In this document: piece after piece, positions 62,135 through 64,000 of the stretch
Layout of the letters: every line of letters begins with the position of its first letter
How positions within the stretch are numbered: position 1 is the stretch's first letter
Assembly: GCA_049840595.1 (NCBI GenBank)
Contig: JASGKO010000029.1
Span: 1-64,000 of the forward strand
DNA: 64,000 nucleotides
Reading direction: 5' to 3'
Origin: JASGKO01 sp049840595
GTDB taxonomy: Bacteria; Verrucomicrobiota; Verrucomicrobiia; Chthoniobacterales; Chthoniobacteraceae
The notes under the pieces: model-generated
Told to the model about the DNA's origin: nothing
Seen by the model: only the letters and a program-made list of their open reading frames with translations
Databases searched by the model: none
Made by a program: the position numbers and the translations under genes

Positions 62135-63064
62135 CTAGCGAGTGCAATCAATTACCACCTTGCCCCGCCCATGCGAACGGGGGGCCTGGCTGAGATACGC
62201 CGCCGGAGCTTCGGCCAGCGGCAACACGGCATCCACCAAGGTTTTCAACGTCCCCGCATCCAGCATCGCTGCGATTTCCTGAAGCTGTTGCTGGTGCGGC
62301 TCCACGATAAAGAAGGCCGCCTTGGTTCGTTCATCCGGCGTGCCCTCACTATCCGCGGCAATGGTTACGAGGCGCCCGCTGGCACCCAGTAATCCCCACG
62401 AGCGTTGAAGTGTCTCTCCACCGACCCCGTCGAAAATCACCTCCACCGGCCCGGCCGCGTCTTCAAAGCGTTCGGTATGGTAGTCGATGACCTTCTGCGC
62501 GCCCAGTTCATGCAGGAACTCCGCATTGCGGGCGGAAGCGGTGGTAATGACCTGCGCTCCCGCCTGTCGCGCCAGTTGGATCGCGTAAACCCCGACTGCG
62601 CCTGCGCCGCCATGGATGAGCACGCGCTCGCCCGCTTTCAGCTTCGCCTTGGAGAAAAGCCCCTGCCACGCGGTGAGCGCGCCGATCGGCACGCTCGCGG
62701 CCTCGGGATGCGAAAGATTCGCCGGTTTCGGCGCGACCTGGGCGGGAACCGTGAGGCAATATTCCGCAGTCGCGCCATCGGCAAACCAGTCATTCATTCC
62801 ATACACCGCCTGCCCGACCGTGAAGGTGGTGACGCCTTCTCCCACCGCTGCGATTTCGCCGGAAAACTCGTGCCCCGGCACCGCGTGCAGGCGCGGCGTA
62901 CCGGCCTTGGTGTGCGTGGTGGGATACCAGACCAATTCCGTGGGCGTGACCCCGGCGGCGTGCACGCGGATCAATAGCTCGCCCGCACCGGGCTGTGGAA
63001 CCGGAAGGTCGCGTCCGACCAGCACGGGCGAGGGGGGTGATTGCTCCAGGCAAATGGCTTTCAT
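62135..63064 (-). CDS. Zinc-independent MDR oxidoreductase (quinone oxidoreductase-like), 309 aa
   Basis: ATG 63064 opens KAICLEQSPPSPVLV. The MDR fold is clear: GELLIRVHAAGVTPTELVW, VPGHEFSGEIAAVGEGV and the NADP-binding Rossmann loop LIHGGAGAVGVYAIQLA (about 148-164). No structural zinc cysteines are present, as in NADPH:quinone oxidoreductases. The stop lies 5 bp before the DUF2062 stop (convergent). Starts 8 bp after the SDR gene, so the two probably form an operon. Confidence 0.82.
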   Translation of the reverse strand: MKAICLEQSPPSPVLVGRDLPVPQPGAGELLIRVHAAGVTPTELVWYPTTHTKAGTPRLHAVPGHEFSGEIAAVGEGVTTFTVGQAVYGMNDWFADGATAEYCLTVPAQVAPKPANLSHPEAASVPIGALTAWQGLFSKAKLKAGERVLIHGGAGAVGVYAIQLARQAGAQVITTASARNAEFLHELGAQKVIDYHTERFEDAAGPVEVIFDGVGGETLQRSWGLLGASGRLVTIAADSEGTPDERTKAAFFIVEPHQQQLQEIAAMLDAGTLKTLVDAVLPLAEAPAAYLSQAPRSHGRGKVVIDCTR

Positions 63065-63071
63065 GGCAAAA

Positions 63072-63815
63072 TCAGGCCGTAAAGCCGCCATCGATCGTAA
63101 AGCTCGCCCCGGTGGTGTAAGCAGCCTCCGGACTGGCCAGATGCGCGACGAGCGCGGCGATCTCCTCCACCGTGCCGTAGCGGGGCAATGCCATCAGGCC
63201 CTTGAGCATTTCCGCGGCGGGACCATCGGCGGGGTTCATATCGGTATTGACCGGCCCGGGCTGGATGTTGTTGACCGTGATCCCGCGCGGGCCAAGATCG
63301 CGGGCCAGCCCTTTGGTAAAGCCGACCAGCGCCGCCTTGCTCATGGAGTAAATCGAGCCGCCTTGAAATGGCATGCGGTCGGCATTGCAACTGCCGATAT
63401 TGATGATGCGCCCGCCTTCTTTCAGGTGCCTGGCTGCCGCCTGGCAGGCGACAAATACCGAGCGCACATTCACCGCCATCGTGCGGTCGAAATCTTCAAG
63501 CTTGAGCTGATCGATCGGAGCGACGGCCAGCACCCCGGCGTTGTTGACGAGAATGTCCAGCCCGCCCAGTTCCGCGACCGTGCGTTCCACGGCGGTCGTA
63601 ACCGCTGTCGCCTCGGAGGCATCCGCTTGAATGGCCAGTGCCTTGACGCCAAAGGACTCCGCCAGCGTGACGACTTCCTGCGCTTTTTCCGGAGAGCTGG
63701 CGTAGGTGAGGGCGACATGCGCGCCTTCCTGGGCCAGTCGTTTCACAATCCCGGCGCCAATGCCGCGGCTGGCTCCGGTGACCAATGCGATTTTGCCTTT
63801 GAGGGTTCCGTTCAT
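63072..63815 (-). CDS. Short-chain dehydrogenase/reductase, 247 aa
   Basis: ATG 63815 opens NGTLKGKIALVTGASRGIGAG; TGASRGIG is the coenzyme-binding motif. LVNNAGVL (about 90-97), the catalytic YSMSK (Tyr/Lys) and NNIQPGPVNTDM complete the classical SDR pattern. It lies upstream of the MDR oxidoreductase on the same strand. Substrate unknown. An alternative start 12 codons upstream would overlap the neighbouring gene region. Confidence 0.88.
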   Translation of the reverse strand: MNGTLKGKIALVTGASRGIGAGIVKRLAQEGAHVALTYASSPEKAQEVVTLAESFGVKALAIQADASEATAVTTAVERTVAELGGLDILVNNAGVLAVAPIDQLKLEDFDRTMAVNVRSVFVACQAAARHLKEGGRIINIGSCNADRMPFQGGSIYSMSKAALVGFTKGLARDLGPRGITVNNIQPGPVNTDMNPADGPAAEMLKGLMALPRYGTVEEIAALVAHLASPEAAYTTGASFTIDGGFTA

Positions 63816-63844
63816 GAGCGCTGTTGGTAGCAAAACATGACCAA

Positions 63845-64000
63845 CTAGCAAAGTTGATACTGCGGCGCGCTCATCATCAGGTTGTAGAGGCTGCGCAACG
63901 TGTAGTCATCCATGCGCGGGCGCTTCTCCAGGAAGTTGGTGAGCGTTTTCATTTCGTCCGTGGATAACGGGCGTTGGTAGAGGCGGAAGGCAGCCGAGGC
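63845..64000 (-). CDS. C-terminal end of a DUF1800/DUF1549-like protein (partial)
   Basis: The - strand frame open from the window edge to TAG at 63845-63847 gives 51 residues with AFRLYQRPLSTDEM and YNLMMSAPQYQLC. RPLSTDE...L.SAP.YQL is the end pattern of DUF1800- or DUF1549/1553-type secreted proteins common in PVC bacteria. The N-terminus is outside the window, so the exact family stays open. Confidence 0.55.
   Translation of the reverse strand, partial: ASAAFRLYQRPLSTDEMKTLTNFLEKRPRMDDYTLRSLYNLMMSAPQYQLC

Overview
The window reads as a chromosome segment from a Gram-negative member of the PVC group, most likely Verrucomicrobiota. Support comes from an LpxC-FabZ fusion, an LPS assembly cluster (kdsA-lptC-lptA-lptB), an incomplete PTS (HprK, HPr, EI) without sugar permeases, OpcA next to Zwf, and GC-rich codon use. 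The phylum is inferred; no rRNA gene is present.

Bases 1-8420 are an integron gene-cassette array. Fifteen small + strand cassettes and the tail of a sixteenth are separated by imperfect palindromes of 91-161 bp. These start with GCCTAAC-type and end with GTTAGGC-type boxes and carry the extrahelical base typical of attC sites. No integrase gene is present; attC orientation puts any intI to the left of base 1. Most cassettes encode unknown or membrane proteins. Recognisable ones are an HExxH putative metallopeptidase, an Imm26-like immunity protein, a SLATT-like two-TM putative effector, a possible Imm59-like protein and a DUF2750 protein. The array ends in a truncated attC beside der.

Bases 8462-21000 are mostly - strand housekeeping: der, pgsA, opcA, zwf, rmuC, one frame joining LMW-phosphatase, RpiB and GlyA domains, an NCS2-type permease with a biuret-hydrolase-like amidohydrolase, and a TlpA-like thioredoxin. 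Bases 21007-29050 run on the + strand: a regulator, a DUF1844 protein, kdsA-lptC-lptA-lptB, hprK-ptsH-ptsI and rpe. Bases 29260-39700 hold ribH-nusB-ftsY, a CvpA-like gene, gatB, a DUF4142-like gene, a delta-60 repeat protein and lpxC/fabZ-lpxA. Bases 39877-52512 hold two ABC systems (one with two FHA domains), a pseudouridine synthase, ribBA, deoA, guaB and an exbB-exbD-tonB-like operon. Bases 53221-64000 hold alpha-glucan enzymes (GlgX-type debranching enzyme and a GH31 protein resembling alpha-1,4-glucan lyase), an exported haem protein, an OmpA-like protein and oxidoreductases.

Two features cut across the window. First, a roughly 120-180 bp palindromic element occurs three times (10529, 28258, 39768). 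Second, many essential genes (der, zwf, ptsI, nusB, gatB, lpxA, ribBA and others) carry single-base frameshifts. These are best explained as sequence errors, so boundaries of affected genes are reconstructed by joining frames.
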